A DNA stretch of 64,000 nt from Liopterus haemorrhoidalis (GCA_963971575.1 OZ020624.1:3353001-3417000); one strand, 5' to 3'. Positions 21,309-32,250 are shown, counted from the first letter of the stretch. Translations and numbers: made by a program. Notes: generated by a model from the letters alone, not told the origin.

Positions 21309-22200
21309 CGAGGTCTGTTCAAAAAGTATCGCAAATTTTGAATTTCCGCGGGTTACGTATATTCAATTTTCGATTTTTTTGTGGTGTTATGTCGGTACTC
21401 ATGTCTCTCACTTATGCCGACAAGTTTGGTCATTTTGGATGTTCAGTTAATTTTTGACAGTTGCTTTGCTTGTACGTGTTTTGGTTCGTCTTCGATTTTT
21501 GCCTATACCAAAAAATGGATCAAAGAATCTGTATCAAATTTTGTGTAAAAAACAAAATTAAGTGCGCGGACGCATTCCGAATGTTGACTGTGGCATATGG
21601 TGAAGCTACCTTGGACCGAAGCAACGTTTATCGGTAGTATAAAATGTTCTCAGAGGGCCGAGAAGATGTGAACGACGAAGAGCGTGCCGGACGCCCGAGC
21701 ACGTCAACAACAGACGAAAACATTGATGAAGTAAAGAACATAGTATTGGCCAATCCTCGAATTAGAGAAGTTGCTGAGGACCTAAACATATCGATTGGCT
21801 CGTGTCATTCGATTTTTACCAATGATTTGGGCATGAGACGGGTCGCAGGCTCACACATCGTTGCTTGTGCGCGAATTTTTGGCCAAACACACTTATAATG
21901 CCGCAGCCACCGTATTCCCCAGATCTGGCCCCCCTGTGGCTTTTTCTTGTTCCCGAAACTGAAGAGGCCCATGAAAGGACAACGCTACGCTACGAGTGAG
22001 GAGATAAAGACGGCATCCAAGGAGGAGCTGAACAAGATCACAAAAAATGATTTTTTCAAGTGCTTCGAGGATTGGAAAAAACGTTGGCACAAATGTATAA
22101 TATCTGGTGGGGATTACTTTGAAGGGGACAAAATAGATATTCATGAATAAATAATTTTTGAAAAAACACAAAATTCGCGATACTTTTTGAACAGACCTCG
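21309..22200 (+). mobile_element. Mariner with central deletion, copy 1
   Basis: Termini CGAGGTCTGTTCAAAAAGTA and its inverse, flanked by TA (21307-21308, 22201-22202). The transposase starts at ATG 21515 (MDQRICIKFCVKNKIKCADA), has one in-frame TAG where VYRWYKMF is expected (21635-21637), and continues through the helix-turn-helix (DLNISIGSCHSIFTNDLGMR) to about 21860. The next part is the C-terminal region FFLFPKLKRPMKGQRYATSE...GDKIDIHE in another frame, so the central catalytic region (D1, D2) is deleted. A sister copy at 58056-58761 lost the other part. Confidence 0.85.
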
Positions 22201-22499
22201 TATACATTTGAGCAACTGATGGCTGTGGATGCACTATAAATCTATGACGAGCAAATGAACAACCTGCCCTTCCCTGATCTAAAAATTACTGCTGTAAACT
22301 AGAATTGCTTGCGACATTATCTTTAAATTATCTTATAGATCAAAGTCATTTTCACTTTATCTCCCTACACAAATAAAAATAAAATTCAGCAATCCTAACT
22401 TAATTTGTTCCATAAAACAAAATATATTCTGAGCTTGTCATTTTTTCAAGAGAAGGTCGCATGCTGAATAACTGTGTGACTTGATGATTTAGTGTCGGC
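22201..22499. other. No feature recognised
   Basis: AT-rich spacer following the mariner; no open frame, hairpin or repeat match seen. Confidence 0.4.
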
Positions 22500-22575
22500 G
22501 AATGTCGACTGAATAGAGTGTAAAATGCTCGCATTATAAATCAAGTGGCTGGGTTCGAGTCCCTCTACCCCTCAC
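22500..22575 (+). ncRNA. tRNA-like sequence, possible SINE head
   Basis: A full-consensus B box GGTTCGAGTCC at 22552-22562, within a GGG-TTCGAGT-CCC T-arm. An A-box-like stretch (GAATAGAGTGT) lies about 35 bp upstream and an ATTATAAAT loop between. The acceptor and D stems do not close convincingly. Following sequence to about 22700 is moderately GC-rich and could be a SINE body; no second copy is visible in the window. Confidence 0.4.
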
Positions 22576-22879
22576 CAGAGGGGTTGATAGAACAATACCA
22601 CTACAAGAGGTAATTGCCGCTCAAGACTGAGTCACGCATATTCACCACCATCATAATAGGCTGATCGTGTTATCTGTTGGTAAACAGGAAACAAAAGAAT
22701 ATCTTTTATCTGATCTATGTGTGTAAGGATGATCCTTACAATTACAAATAAATTTATTTGGTAGTTACATCTTTATCATGATGAAAGGAATACTGGAAAA
22801 TTACACAATACCCAGCATAACTGGCTTATTTTCAATACCCGAAAATTACCTGGTATCGGCAAAGATTTAGATTTTTACC

Positions 22880-23010
22880 GACCGCCAACATACATATATA
22901 AGAGAGATAGTGTGATCATACCGATTTTGACGTTTCGAAATTTCGATGGATCTCCACGAATTTAGGTCCCTACATAACGTTTTGACTATTTTTAGCATGA
23001 TGTCTGTCCG

Positions 23011-23045
<35 letters not shown>

Positions 23046-23334
23046 TACACGTGCAGAGCAAATTCGGCTGAAAGGATTGTTATTAAACTTAATATTTTAG
23101 CTTCTGCCATCAATGGCACGAGTTGATCATCTTTTGGTAAAAATCGGTTTATTAAAAATGGGAGTTTACTCGTGTCGATTTTAAGATTTTTGCGAATATT
23201 TCACAACAGAAAAATATTTCGAAAAAAATTATTGAACAAAAGTTGCTATAAAAGCAATAACTAACGACTTTTATTTGAGACATTTTTTGATAAAACGGAA
23301 AAAAATTGAAACATTTTTCCAAATTTTTCCCTAA
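22880..23334 (-). mobile_element. HINE-2 copy 1 (Helentron-like repeat with GTCY tract)
   Basis: On the minus strand it shares with 51975-52560 and 62182-62756 the blocks 'gtctcaaataaaagt', 'taaactcccatttc'-like sequence, 'agttgatcaact', 'gctctgcacgtgtacac' and a mixed (GTCT/GTCC)n tract (23000-23043). Only the microsatellite side is kept; its other side runs directly into the 23335-24340 satellite. The Helentron assignment is inferred from layout similarity to HINE-1. Confidence 0.65.
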
Positions 23335-24340
23335 TAGTTTAAGATCATTACGGACCAAACATTAACTTTTTCTAGACAAAATAAGATGTGAGAATTCCCA
23401 AAATTTAAACCTCAAGTCTCTATCACTTACCTTTTTTGAGATAAGATTTTTTTTTAAATTCAATTAAAATCAAAATTTTCCCTAATAGTTTTAGGTCATT
23501 ACGGACCAAACATTAATTTTTTCTAGACAAAACAAGTTGTGAGAATTCCAAAAATTCAAACTTCAAGTCTCTATTTCTTATCTTTTGTGATATGAATTTT
23601 TTAAAATTCCAAAAAGAATCAAAATTTTCCCTAATAGTTTTAGGTCATTACGGACCAAACATTATATTTTTCTAGACAAAACAAAGTGTGAGAATTTCAA
23701 AAATTCAAACCTCAAGTCTCTATTTCTTACCTTTTTTGAGATATGAATTTTTAAAATTACAAAAAAATCAAAATTTTCAATAGTTTTAGGTCATTACGGA
23801 CCAAACATTAATTTTTTCTAGACAAAACAAGGTGTGAGAATTTCAAAAATTCAAACCTCAAATCTCTATGTCTTACCTTTTTTGAGATATGAATATTTAA
23901 AATTACAAAAAAATAAAAAAATTCAATAGTTCTAGGTCATTACGGACCAAACATTAATTTTTTCTCGACAAAACAAGATGTGAGAATTTCAAAACTTCAA
24001 ACCTCAAATCTCTATGTCTTACCTTTTTTGAGATATGAATTTTTAAAATTACAAAAAAATCAAAATTTTCAATAGTTTTAGGTCATTACGGACCAAACAT
24101 TAATTTTTTCTCGACAAAACAAGGTGTAAGAATTCCAAAAATTCAAACTTCAAGTCTCTACCTCTTACCATTTTTGAGATATGAATTTAGGAAATTTACA
24201 AAATATAATCAAAATTTTACCGATTAGATTTAGGTCATTACGGACCAAATATTACAGAAAAACATCGTAAAACTAAATTTTTTAAAGATTAAAACCTTAG
24301 GTCTCTATTTCTTACCAGTTTTGAGATATAGTTTTTGATT
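23335..24340. repeat. Satellite array, seven units of 146-152 bp
   Basis: The motif tcattacggaccaaa recurs at 23345, 23496, 23645, 23791, 23937, 24083 and 24235, giving periods of 151, 149, 146, 146, 146 and 152. Each unit also has 'tttttctagacaaaacaag', 'gtctctatttcttacc' and 'tttttgagatatgaa'. Inner units are more alike than the outer ones, the usual pattern of unequal exchange. The array directly follows HINE-2; Drosophila DINE elements with ~150-bp central tandem repeats are a known parallel. Confidence 0.93.
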
Positions 24341-24906
24341 TAATATCCAAATTTCCAAAAATAACTACACTTTCACGAAATCAATTTCAATGCAATAACC
24401 ACACTTTCACTTAAAATATATTCAATGTTAAAATACGTACAAAATATAACTAAGAATTTATAAGAAAGATATTTTAATGTTATCTCGATGTTTTATTAAC
24501 CACAAATGAATTAGTATGGGATTAAAAAAATAATGAATCCTCTTAAATAAGTTGATAAGGAAATTTTATTTTTATATCATTAGCAGGAATTACGTAAACA
24601 TTTATGCGACGAAACCTGTTTATTTGAAAAAATATATAAACTGTGAATTTTCATAGTTTACAGGATTTCGTAGGCAGGGCTGATATTAAAAATATTTGAG
24701 AAGATAACATTCAAAATATGATTTATCACAGTAATACAGTTTTGAAATTATTGTAGAAAACATTACAAACCAATTTGCAACAAGTTTGGAACCTAATTTT
24801 ACGACCTACTTATTTTTAAGGTCCCGAACAATTAATTGAAATATGTTATTAAAATTTTAAAGCGCTAAATTACGAAAAATCGATTACAAAAAAGCAGAAT
24901 TTTTTA
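24341..24906. repeat. HINE-type terminus at 24648-24690; otherwise unassigned
   Basis: 24650-24671 can fold as a 10-bp stem with one mismatch (aaactgtgaa/ttcatagttt). 'acaggatttcgtaggcagg' follows it, a diverged version of the HINE-1 end (hairpin, then cagggttttgcaggt). It marks an element extending rightwards whose other end I cannot locate. The rest is AT-rich with no recognised feature. Confidence 0.4.
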
Positions 24907-25200
24907 TCAAAGTCCTAATTTGGCACTTTTAAGCGTATAGGCAAAAGCACCTTGATGTCCTGATTCCAGCAGTGTGATGTTTTTGAAAATCGGTTCATAA
25001 ATAAGGAAGTTACAGCCATTTGAACTAGTTTTCACTTAATCTGGTCTTAATCTGCGACCTAGACCGCGGATTAGTGAAAACTAGTTCAAATAGCTATAAC
25101 TTCCTTATTTATGAACCGATTTTCAAAAACATCACACTTCTGGAATCAAGACATCAAGATGCTTCTGTCTATATCCTTAAAAGTGCCAAATTCGAACTTT
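24907..25200. repeat. Imperfect palindrome, ~125-bp arms
   Basis: 24907 to about 25038 is complementary to about 25070-25200: shared 'gatgtttttgaaaatcgg', 'ttcataaataaggaagtta' and 'gaactagttttcact'. The centre (25040-25068) is GC-richer. Identity is high but not perfect (substitutions about every 10-15 bases). No terminal target duplication is seen. Confidence 0.82.
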
Positions 25201-25420
25201 TACATAAAATTCTGATCCAGTTTCGGCCGAAAGTGGAGCACGGCTATAACTCGCTTATTTATGGGCCGATATCTCTGAGATTTAGCACAGGTGTGTAGAA
25301 TTAGGTAATTTAAACGTAAATGAACGAAAATGAGATACATGAAGCACAGGGGCCTCCAGAGGCCTGCCCAATTTTTAAATGACCATAACTCGCTTATTAA
25401 TGAGCCGAATTTATCCAAAT
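25080..25420. repeat. Degenerate ~140-155-bp direct repeats
   Basis: A module reading roughly ctataactcgcttatttatg + ggccgat occurs at about 25093, 25246 and 25384 (spacing about 153 and 138), and inverted at about 25000 in the palindrome's left arm. It is probably a decayed tandem array of which the palindrome is a rearranged part. Short open frames here are incidental. Confidence 0.6.
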
Positions 25421-25938
25421 TTGGTAAAAGGGCTTAAAATTCTACGAATTGTTGATTTCGAAATCTTTAAGGCAGCTGCTACTCCTTGATGGACACAAGA
25501 TAGAGAAATAAGTGGCCCATTGTTCTCTTTTTCGGAATTAAAATATTCCAGCAGATTTAAAATTAAAATTTGTGAATTTAATAATTGGCCGTAAGGTCTA
25601 CTAATATATATTATTTACAGATACTGACAGCTAAGACAAATAACAGAAAACATTTTTAAAATCGCCGAAAAATGGTAACTAGATTATTATATGAATGCAC
25701 TACTTAATGCATTCATGTAACAGTCACCTATCAGCAATCCGACTATACGTTTAAATTTTAGATTTAATTGATTTTTATTTGCGAACAATTTTTAATTGAA
25801 TTGTACATTTGATTTTTTCGCGGAACACTTGAAGGTGCCTTGCGGAACACCAGTGTTCCGCGGAACACGCTTTGAGAACCAAGGGGTTAATGGACTAAAA
25901 TATTTTTAAATATTTCTTGAACTGTATTTTGGACAAAA
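25421..25938. other. Unassigned; possible solo hAT end at 25805-25880
   Basis: 25805-25880 has 'gcggaacac' motifs three times and ends 'acgctttgagaacc', the form of a hAT right end (inverse GGTTCTCAAAGC). The left end is absent. 25692-25718 has a 9-bp hairpin (atgaatgca). Nothing else recognised. Confidence 0.4.
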
Positions 25939-27185
25939 AAGTAATAATAATAATAAATGGCTTAACACCCCTACGGGGTTACGCCGCCCTTTGGGCTTTC
26001 TAAATCCTTTTTCAGGGTGGATCAATTCCTATATCTCGCATTAAATCTTCTTTGTGATCTCTCTCCAAAGTTGTCTGTTTCTAACTTTATTTCTCCATCT
26101 CGTAATTCCGGCTCTTTTCAGATCTTCTTCTACTTCTTGCGTCCATGTTAGCTTAGGTCTTCCCCGTTTTCTTTTCCTCCCTGGTTCCCACTGCAACGCT
26201 GAATAAGCTATAGACGTTTCTTCTCCTCGCCATACATGCCCAAGCCATCTTACTCGCTGTTGCTTAATTTTCCTTACAACATCGCTCCCTTCCAGTACTT
26301 CTAATATCTCATGGTTCATTCTCTGCCTATATTCGTTCTCGCCAATTTTTACTGGACCAAGAGCTGCTCTTAATATCTTCCTTTCAGCTATTCTGAGTTC
26401 TTCTTCCTCTTTCTTTGACAATATGAGTGTCTCACTTGCATATAGTAGTATTGGTCTTATTAGTGTTTTGTATATGTTCAGTTTAGTTGTTTTTGTCAGT
26501 ACAGTACTATTTAGGAGTTTTTTATTCGCATAGTAAGCTCTATTTGTTGCTAATATTTTATCTCTTAGTTCTCCATTTCTTTCTGCTGTGTTTGATATCC
26601 ACACTCCTAGATACTCAAAATTACCAACCATTTTAAAATTAAATTTTTCTATTTTTACTACTGATTCTTGTTTTTTTCCTATACGCATCTTTTCTCCTTC
26701 CTTGACTATTTCCTGCACTATATTTTTCAATATTTCCCTATTTTTTGTAATTAATACTACGTCATCTGCATATGCAATAAGTTGACTTCCTCCTGTCCTG
26801 ATATTTCCTTTATTGATATTTCTTGTAGTATATTCAAGACTTAAATTGAATAAAGATGCAGGCAATGCGTCACCTTGCCTAACTCCTTTGTTAGCCACAA
26901 ATTCTTCCGTTTCTCCTTTAGCTGTTTTCACCGTGATTCTTGTTTTCTCCATGGTCATTTTAATTAGTCTTCTTAGCTTAGGGTGTATGTTTAGCTTTTT
27001 TAGTGTATCCATGAGTTTTTTTCTTTTGATGGAGTCAAATGCTTGTTTGAAATCTGTGAATAATAGTTCCAGTTCTATATTATACTGTTCTGCTTTACCT
27101 ATTATTTGTTTCACTGCATGAATAGCTTCTGTGGTAGATTTTCCTGTCCTGACAAAAAAGTTGATTCCTAATAAATATATAAGAA
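25939..27185 (-). mobile_element. 5'-truncated LINE with open reverse-transcriptase frame
   Basis: The frame enters at about 27185 (INFFVRTGKSTTEAIHAVKQ) and runs uninterrupted to a stop at 26041. It holds motif A LLFTDFKQAFDSI, motif B GVRQGDALPASLFNLSLEY, the catalytic YADD in IAYADDVVLI and FEYLGVWI. After these comes the C-terminal segment with ERKILRAALGPV, VRWLGHVWRG and GRPKLTWTQEVEEDLKRAGI. The 3' tail (26040-25939) has a GC-rich 'gcggcgtaaccccgtagggg' block and ends in (TTA)n. The endonuclease domain and 5' end are missing, so it is dead on arrival but young: about 375 codons without a stop. Confidence 0.88.
26041..27185 (-). CDS. LINE reverse transcriptase (partial, open)
   Basis: Copies LINE RNA into DNA at a nicked target in active elements. 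Asp of FTDF and the two Asp of YADD, the metal-binding triad, are present. The C-terminal W-rich segment (WLGHVWRG...WREITKKI) is that of RTE/CR1-like insect elements; clade assignment is uncertain. The start lies outside the copied part: the first Met at 27114 is internal. Best-preserved coding sequence in the window. Confidence 0.85.
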
Positions 27186-27232
27186 ATGATGAAAATTCAC
27201 ATTCTGCATAAGCTTTTTCAAGCCCCTTTCTA

Positions 27233-27797
27233 ATGGGTGTTTTTTTTAGAGGTATAGAACTTTAAATTGCAATAAAACAACGATGGATTATTCGATTGAC
27301 ATGAATTTTTTTTTATTCGAAAGATAATCTTGTGGCATTACATTTTAAATATGATTTCTGGCATATGACCGCCACGGCTGGCTCGGATGTAGTCCAATCT
27401 GGACGTCCAATTTTCGATGACTTTTTCCAACATTTGTGGCCGTATATCGGCAATAACACGGCGAATGTTGTCTTCCAAATGGTCAAGCGTTTGTGGCTTA
27501 TCCGCATAGACCAATGACTTTACATAGCCCCACAGAAAGTAGTCCAGCGGTGTTAAATCACAAGATCTTGGAGGCCAATTCACAGGTCCAAAACGTGAAA
27601 TAAGGCGGTCACCAAACGTGTCTTTCAATAAATCGATTGTGGCACGAGCTGTGTGACATGTTGCGCCGTCTTGTTGGTATGATTTAATGTAATGCCACAA
27701 GATTATCTTTCGAATAAAAAAAAATTCATGTCAATCGAATAATCCATCGTTGTTTTATTGCAATTTAAAGTTCTATACCTCTAAAAAAAACACCCGT
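27233..27797. mobile_element. Mini-mariner, copy 2 (inverted relative to copy 1)
   Basis: Ends ATGGGTGTTTTTTTTAGAGG and AACACCCGT with TA flanks (27231-27232 and 27798-27799). Inverted repeats of about 110 bp; the interior matches copy 1 (20575-21124) almost base for base on the other strand. Both ends are intact, unlike the shortened right end of copy 1. It lies within about 50 bp of the LINE's truncated 5' side. Confidence 0.9.
27338..27700 (-). CDS. Mariner transposase C-terminal part, copy 2
   Basis: The 120-codon counterpart of 20671-21033, same D2 (YQQDGATCH) and D3 (LTPLDYFLWGY) with 41 residues between. No ATG near the start. Retained coding sequence is a by-product of the internal deletion that made the mini-element; there is no evidence that it is translated. 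Confidence 0.82.
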   Translation of the reverse strand: MWHYIKSYQQDGATCHTARATIDLLKDTFGDRLISRFGPVNWPPRSCDLTPLDYFLWGYVKSLVYADKPQTLDHLEDNIRRVIADIRPQMLEKVIENWTSRLDYIRASRGGHMPEIIFKM

Positions 27798-27799
27798 TA

Positions 27800-28483
27800 T
27801 TATAAATTTTAAGATGAATATATATTGAAATAAAAAAAACAATTTCATGAGTATATTGTTAGGAAAACTAAAGCGTTATCAACTGACAATTTCGAGATAT
27901 TTTCGAGCAAAAATAATTGCTTCAAATTATATATTTCTTTGAGTAATTCAAAATCCATACATGTAAAAGTTAACAAGCAATTACAATTTACCCTTTAGAG
28001 GTTTGAATATTAAACAAAATTTGGAAAGTTTCTAATTTTCCTGACATTTAGCAACTTCTAAAATATTCCCCCGAAATGAAATAAATGAAGATAAATTATT
28101 TTCTAAAATACTAACTGAATTTGTTTACTAATGCCGCATATTCGCTGGTACGTTAATCAACTTGAAATATATTAATAACATTAACGAATAACATGAGCGT
28201 CTGGGAACTCATCTAGCAGACATATGCGAGCTCTGACGTCAACCGCGAGATGAAGCTGACTGCGGATTATACAGGCAGGGATTCAGGCGGAAATTAAACG
28301 AAATCTACCACTGGAAGAACCTGGTTACTTTAAAAAACAGTAATTATTTGAAGATAACGATGCAAAGCCGTATTAGAAACAAGGGGCAACCAATAAATTC
28401 TCAGTCTCACAATAAAAGACTTGGTCTTTCAATTCAAAATAAATTTTATTTTTTAATATCGTCTCGCTTAATATTAGTAGGTA
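27800..28483. other. No feature recognised
   Basis: AT-rich to 28180; 28190-28330 is more GC-rich without coding signature or repeats. I see nothing else. Confidence 0.4.
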
Positions 28484-29948
28484 TAGTCTATTCCACGATA
28501 AGTTGAAGTGACTATCTACTTATGGTCCTAAACACAGTGGGTGGTAATTACAAATAACACTGTAATAAATTTTTGCACCAATAAACTAGTCAGTGATGTA
28601 TCAGGTATAAATTGCAGATGTTTTAAATATCTTTTCACTTCGCTTTGAATTTTCTATCAGATAACTTGTGATTTGTGTTAAATAGTTCAGTACGTGTTAG
28701 AAAAATGTGGCGTCCTTGGAACGAACAATTAACTTCTGTGCAAGCAAATGAAGCAGATGACTATGTGACCATGATTCCATGACTCCACAGTTCCCTATGG
28801 AGTCAGAGCGATTAAAACTTTTGAGAAAAAATTATTTAAAAAACATTAAAAAATACAGAGAAGATAAAAGATCAATAATTTATTTAGATGAAACTTGGTA
28901 CGACACACATGAAACAAACTCAAAAGGTTGGGTGGACACGTCAAATAAATGTCAAACAAGAGCACCGTCTAATAAAGGTATACGTATACGATACTTCATG
29001 CAGGTTCTGAAACTGGATGGATACCGAATGCACTCTTGCTTTCTGCGAAAAATATCATAGATTCTAGACTCGACTACCGTGACGATACCACGGCGGAAAT
29101 GTTCGAAAATAAATTACTCCCGAATATACCGGCTAACAGTGTTATTGTTATGGACAATGCAAGTTACCATAGTCGGCAACTAAATAAAGTACCGAATAGT
29201 GCAAACAGTAAGAAGGAAATCCAAGACTTTTTATATAAAAATGATATTTACTTTGAAGAAAGTTATAAAAAAATTGTTTAATTAAATTATTAAAAAGTTA
29301 TAGTTTTTCTAAAGAATTTGTTTGCGATAATATTGCTCAATGCAAAGGACACACAGTTTTACGACTACCTCCATATTATTGTATATTCAATCCTATTGAA
29401 CAAATGTGGAGTCAGTTAAAGGCGAGAATAAAACGGAATAATGTTTCTCCCACTTTAAACGGCACTGTGATAGAACTTATAAAAAAAGAAGTAGAAAATA
29501 TCCCTGTAGATAGTTGGAAAAATTGTCTAAATCATGTTATTAAAACTGAGGACAGATATATTCAAATAGAACGTACTATAATCATTAATTTAGAGACTGA
29601 TTCAGAAAATGATTTGGACTTGTAAGACTTGTAAGATTATCTTAAACATTATTTAATTTAAAATTTATTTTATTGTAATGTTTTAAATACTAATTGTAAT
29701 GTTTTAAATTTAATTATAAGTTCTATAAATTAATTGTATTTATAATAAAAATAAAGTTTATTTTGATGATATCTTATGTTTATTTTTTGTTACAATTGTG
29801 TCATTACATGGTGTAATGTAATTTATACCTGATACATCTCTGGCTAGTTTATGGGTACAAACAAGGGATTAGAGTTATTTGTAATTACCATCCACTGTGT
29901 TTAGGACCATAAGTAGATAGTCACTTCAGCTTCTCGTGAAATAGACTA
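28484..29948 (+). mobile_element. IS630/Tc1-superfamily element with ~150-bp terminal inverted repeats
   Basis: Left end TAGTCTATTCCACGATAAG and right end inverse TAGTCTATTTCACGAGAAG. Both continue for about 150 bp ('gaagtgactatctacttatg', 'gtcctaaacacagtgg', 'tgtatcaggtataaatt'). TA flanks both ends (28482-28483, 29949-29950). Length is about 1465 bp. The interior has broken transposase frames (next entry). Whole ends but a dead gene make it a potential substrate for a related transposase. Confidence 0.85.
28704..29625 (+). pseudogene. IS630/Tc1-type transposase, broken
   Basis: A possible start ATG at 28704 (MWRPWNEQLTSVQANE) runs into a stop after about 25 codons. The next frame (28779-29060) reads ESERLKLLRKNYLKNIKKY and D1 in IIYLDETWYDTH. 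A second frame (29060-29281) has D2 in VIVMDNASYHSRQ. A third has VLRLPPYYC then FNPIEQMWSQLKARIKRNN, with the catalytic Glu. Two frameshifts and an N-terminal deletion removing the helix-turn-helix make it non-functional. The SYH...NPIE pattern is that of a Tc1-related family common in arthropods. Confidence 0.82.
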
Positions 29949-29949
29949 T

Positions 29950-30594
29950 ACATTCATATCAGCGCTGTTCCAAATTATTTAATCCGGTTTTCCGGAAGGT
30001 CTGAAAAATATCCGTCAATATGTTTGTAATATGAACAGTCTCTGGAATTCGGGTGGCCTTCACCAGTATAAAATTCCATATCGTAGTAACGATTAAAAAT
30101 TTGAAAAGTAAAGAGTTCTAAGAACAAATTTATTACATTTGGCATTCATCGCCCTTATTCCATAGAGCTTCCCAAACTGTGCTCTATTAGTGCGTCTATC
30201 GAGTGTCTACTAGTGCTCCGCGATCTACTAGTCTTGCTATATATATAAGAAAAAATTCAGTGTTTCATTCAAGATTTACACTTGAACACAATATAGATTA
30301 CCTGTGAAAATCTCATTTGTTGAAAATTTCCTGATTCAACCCTGTTTGTTGGTGGCAGGATCGTCCTTGGGAATGATGACTACCCTGCCAGATTCGATTA
30401 GCTAGTGTATTAAACATACCATATATCAAGCAACTTATCCGCGACGCCAAAATGCTAACTTCACTTAATAAGCAGATATATGCAACACAGACACGTCAAT
30501 GAAGCTATCAAAACTTCTTGAATATAAACATACAGAAATAAATAAGAACTTTAGAAGAAAAACTAATAACGAATATGAATAAGGACTAAGTAAT
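29950..30594. other. No feature recognised
   Basis: No coding motif or repeat structure seen. 29970-30010 has a short GC-rich 'ccggttttccgg' palindrome. Confidence 0.35.
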
Positions 30595-31166
30595 AGTAGC
30601 GAATCTTGGTGTCTCTATCGTAGACACATCAGAGTGTTGGAAAGATTTCATCAGAGATGTTTACGATCTATTTTGAAGATTAAATGGCAGGACTACGTGT
30701 CTGATGCTGACATTCTAAAAAAATCAGGCATGTTGAGCATTGAAGATACGCTAATCCAGAAACATCTTAAATGGACAGGACATGTATTAGAATGCCAGAT
30801 AACAATATGCCTAAGCAGGTACTGTATTCAGAACTATCACAGGGCTGTAGAAACCCTGGAGCCCCGTATAGGGGATATAAAGATATGGTCAAGAGTTCAC
30901 TCAAATCATGGCACCTCCTACATTCAACTTGGGTGAAGGTGTGTACTGATCGCACCAGATGGAAACACTCGGTATCTTGTGCAGTTAACCAGTTTGAACA
31001 GCAGAGAATAACACTAGCTGAGACTGCTCGTGCTCGACGGAAAGACAGACTTAATAGTATGCCTGTGTCATCTGAAGAGTATTTGTGCTGTGTGTGCGGA
31101 AAAACTTTTGTGTCGCGTATGGGACTCTACAGTCATGAAAAGGCACATTCAAAAAGGAATTTGTAG
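30595..31166 (+). pseudogene. LINE ORF2 C-terminus with C2H2-type zinc finger
   Basis: Frame one from about 30595: ESWCLYRRHIRVLERFHQRC, LKIKWQDYVSDADILKKSG, KHLKWTGHVLE. A frameshift at about 30790 moves to RMPDNNMPKQVLYSELSQG, YKDMVKSSLKSWHL and finally CCVCGKTFVSRMGLYSHEKAH, a single C2H2-like finger before the stop at 31164-31166. The layout matches a widespread animal LINE type whose ORF2 ends in such a finger. The polymerase domain is missing upstream. Confidence 0.82.
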
Positions 31167-31450
31167 ATTTATTAGCAAAGCACCCATCTTCGTTCGACGG
31201 GGTTGGATATATATATATATATATTACAATAAGGTCCTTTAAGGTAGAATGATATTGTGAACCTCCATTTTTTATTCAACTTTCACTTCTTCAGTGTTCA
31301 GTGTCAATTCTTAAAAAACTAAATCTTATTTCGCCTATAGCCGCAAGAGATCTAATCATAACATCTGTGTATTACTCAGAATTTTTTGAGATTTTTGTAT
31401 CAACCATCAATTCGCCACTTTGATTTTAAAAACGCTGCTGCATAAAATTG
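31167..31450. other. Spacer with (AT)n run
   Basis: 31207-31223 is an AT dinucleotide run about 40 bp after the LINE stop. No other feature seen. Confidence 0.5.
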
Positions 31451-32250
31451 ATTTATCAGGTGATTGCAAAAATTCGTGCCCGATTTGAAATAAAATTAAA
31501 TAAAACACATTTTCGTGGAAAAACATTTTTATTTGTCAATAATGTACTCCTTATCATTTTCTATAACTGTCTCCCAACGTTTTACAAGTTTTTGAATTCC
31601 TTCTTTGGAGAAACTGGGTGGTTTATCTTCAAAGAAAGTAGTAAGGTAGTTTTTGACTTCTTCCACAGAAACAATTTTTTGTCATTCAAATTATTTTGAA
31701 GAGAACGAAACAGATGAAAAGCTGAAGGGGCAAGGTCAGGGGAATACCGCGGGTGCTGGAGGATTTCCCATTTTAACTCCCTAAGTTTTTGCAGTGTCTG
31801 TTGAGCGACATGTGGTCTAGCGTTGTCGTGGTGAAAGATGATGCCTTTTCGATTAACCAAACTTGGACGTTTTCACAGTACTTCTCCGCAGTTATTGTTT
31901 TGCCACGTGGAAGAAGCTCGTTGTAAAGTATTCCTCTGCAATTCCACCAGACTCATAACAACACTTTCATTGGATGCAATTCAGCTTTTGCCAAAGATTC
32001 TGCTCGTTCACTCCCATGCTTCCAGCTTCTTTTTCTTTTTATGTTGTGATACATAATCCATTTTTCATTTCCAGTTATTAGTCGATCTAAGAAAGGTTCA
32101 TTTTGCTGACGGGCAAGGAGAGAAACGGCAGTGGAAACACGTTTCAGTTTGTTCCGTTCTGTCAAAATGTGCGGAACCCATATATCGAGATTCGAAGGGG
32201 TATGAAACTCATATAGACGGCCTTGAAACGGTTTTAAGTTATATTCCATC
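31451..32250 (-). pseudogene. Mariner transposase catalytic domain, mutated and interrupted
   Basis: Upper frame 32249-31953: WVPHILTERNKLKRVSTAV then ITGNEKWIMYHN, where mariners have GDEKW, so the first catalytic Asp is Asn. Lower frame 31860-31582: IFHHDNARPHVAQQT (second Asp intact) then YSPDLAPSAFHLFRSLQ, where the third Asp (SDYH) is Ala. A frameshift and lost codons lie between at about 31860-31950. The likely right terminus is 'tcaggtgattgcaaaaattcg' at 31459. Two of the three metal-binding residues are gone. Confidence 0.83.

Noticed and set aside
23335..24340. CRISPR array
   Set aside because: The units are contiguous ~149-bp repeats without unique spacers, in a eukaryotic setting; this is a satellite.
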